NCBI RefSeq assembly: GCF_030680185.1
Contig: NZ_JAUXVZ010000064.1
Coordinates: 1-53,130, forward strand
Direction of reading: 5' to 3'
Length of the DNA: 53,130 nucleotides
Source of the DNA: Phenylobacterium sp.
GTDB lineage: Bacteria; Pseudomonadota; Alphaproteobacteria; Caulobacterales; Caulobacteraceae
In this document: in pieces, positions 52,320-53,130 of the stretch
Position numbering within the stretch: the first letter of the stretch is position 1
Layout of the letters: every line of letters starts with the position of its first letter
Translations under genes and position numbers: made by a program
The notes under the pieces: model-generated
Databases searched by the model: none
The model's input: the letters and a program-made list of their open reading frames with translations, nothing else
Told to the model about the DNA's origin: nothing

Positions 52320-52453
52320 GCCCGACCGGCGCCGCCCACTCAGCCTCCGCGCGCCCATCTGGCGGCGGAGGTCCAGTTTCGGCTAGACCTGCGCCTTGAC
52401 CGCCGCGCCTCGCGGCCGCGGCGCGTCGGTGACTTCATGATGGGACGCGGTGC

Positions 52454-53130
52454 ATGCAAGTAGCGATGATCGGGACGGGCTATGTGGGCCTGGTGAGCGG
52501 GGCCTGCTTCGCCGACTTCGGGCATGTGGTGACGTGCATCGACAAGGACGCGGGCAAGATCGAGCGCCTGCGGACGGGCGGCATTCCGATCTTCGAGCCT
52601 GGGCTCGAGGGTCTGGTGGCGCGCAATGTGGCGGCTGGCCGGCTGTTCTTCGAAACGGAAGCCGCCGCTGCGGTGGCCAAGGCCGATGCGGTGTTCATCG
52701 CCGTCGGCACGCCCTCGCGCCGGGGCGATGGCCATGCGGACCTGTCCTATGTCTATGCCGCGGCTGAAGAGATCGCCGACCTGATGGACGGCTTCACCGT
52801 GGTGGTGACCAAGTCCACCGTGCCGGTGGGCACCGGCGATGAGATCGAGAAGATCATCCGCGCCCGGCGTCCCGACGCCCAGTTCGCCGTGGTGTCGAAC
52901 CCGGAATTCCTGCGCGAGGGCGCGGCGATCGAGGACTTCAAGCGGCCTGACCGGGTGGTGGTGGGCCTGGAGGACGAGCGGGCCCGGCCGGTGATGAGCG
53001 AGCTCTACCGGCCGCTGTTCCTGAACGAGACGCCCATCGTCTTCACCGGCCGGCGGACCAGCGAGCTGATCAAGTATGCGGCCAACGCCTTCCTGGCCAT
53101 GAAGATCACCTTCATCAACGAGATGGCCGA
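52454..53130 (+). CDS. UDP-glucose 6-dehydrogenase, N-terminal part (cut by window end)
   Basis: The first ~225 residues of a UDP-glucose/GDP-mannose dehydrogenase family protein. The N-terminal NAD-binding fold shows MQVAMIGTGYVGLVSGACFA, then FEPGLEGLVARN, VAVGTP-type segment AVFIAVGTPSRRGDG, TKSTVPVGTGDEIE and SNPEFLREGAAIEDFKRPDR. These fit Ugd, which oxidises UDP-glucose to UDP-glucuronate. The frame continues past the window edge with no stop, so the catalytic cysteine and C-terminal domain are not visible. GDP-mannose dehydrogenase is less likely. Confidence 0.93.
   Translation, partial: MQVAMIGTGYVGLVSGACFADFGHVVTCIDKDAGKIERLRTGGIPIFEPGLEGLVARNVAAGRLFFETEAAAAVAKADAVFIAVGTPSRRGDGHADLSYVYAAAEEIADLMDGFTVVVTKSTVPVGTGDEIEKIIRARRPDAQFAVVSNPEFLREGAAIEDFKRPDRVVVGLEDERARPVMSELYRPLFLNETPIVFTGRRTSELIKYAANAFLAMKITFINEMA

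Noticed and set aside
50088..52358. A 756-residue open frame on the minus strand opposite kdsD and the phosphohexomutase gene
   Set aside because: It is a GC-rich shadow: no recognisable motif, low-complexity His/Gly/Ala composition, and it lies opposite two clearly identified genes with intact catalytic motifs.
52340..52375. A CCTCCGC...GCGGAGG inverted repeat before the UDP-glucose dehydrogenase gene
   Set aside because: The loop is long, no T run follows, and such GC-rich arms are expected by chance in this sequence.
1..53130. CRISPR arrays, insertion sequences, prophage or restriction-modification genes
   Set aside because: No spaced direct repeats, transposase, integrase, phage or methylase/endonuclease-like protein was found; the exported methyltransferase-like pair is not a DNA methylase.

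Overview
The window is a very GC-rich, densely coded piece of an alphaproteobacterial chromosome, most likely from the Caulobacterales (Caulobacter or Phenylobacterium type). The main evidence is a GcrA cell-cycle regulator gene next to argD-argF-hslO, a long alphaproteobacterial dCTP deaminase, a HisN-type histidinol phosphatase, and an ScfR/RamB-type regulator between the two glyoxylate-bypass genes. There are no transposases, phage genes or CRISPR arrays. No gap between genes exceeds about 255 bases.

Layout. 1-4485: four consecutive acyl-CoA dehydrogenase genes, the first cut by the window edge, closed by a strong terminator. 4564-7160: an ECF42-type sigma factor with its DGPF/YciI partner, divergent from uppP. 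7518-9783: a Crp-like regulator and a short HWE-like histidine kinase that overlap tail to tail, then a membrane protein. 9850-11010: a glycine-zipper stress protein and a lipoprotein. 11175-16734: isocitrate lyase, its probable regulator and malate synthase G, together the glyoxylate bypass, which fits growth on the fatty acids or acyl-CoAs handled by the first cluster. 16810-20306: a lipoprotein, an exported M17 aminopeptidase, a Nudix hydrolase and a pentapeptide-repeat protein. 20354-25632: a probable catabolic operon of IclR regulator, MmgE/PrpD protein and two type-B carboxylesterases, with a clear palindromic operator upstream. 25761-29273: small genes, tRNA-Gly(CCC), a VOC protein, dCTP deaminase and metZ.

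29270-34227: hslO, argF, argD, an ABC-2 permease without an adjacent ATPase, and gcrA with CtrA- and DnaA-like sites upstream. 34395-42322: a hybrid histidine kinase, xseA with a DUF2093 gene, a LpxL-like acyltransferase, an XRE regulator, hisN, an alpha/beta hydrolase and an SCP2-like protein. 42451-45476: a PPOX flavoprotein, two tandem exported SAM-methyltransferase-like proteins, and an hsp20 gene with a heat-shock promoter and a ROSE-like RNA thermometer. 45555-48160: two paralogous 420-residue pentapeptide-repeat proteins. 48232-53130: a RibD-like deaminase overlapping gpmA, then kdsD, a phosphomannomutase/phosphoglucomutase and a truncated UDP-glucose dehydrogenase, which supply sugar precursors for the cell surface.

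Most genes are ordinary metabolic or regulatory genes. The least explained items are the exported methyltransferase pair, the interrupted pentapeptide-repeat pair, the IclR-controlled esterase operon, the stand-alone RibD-like deaminase and the EF-hand-like loop in the glycine-zipper protein. All functions are read from sequence motifs and context; no database search was run.
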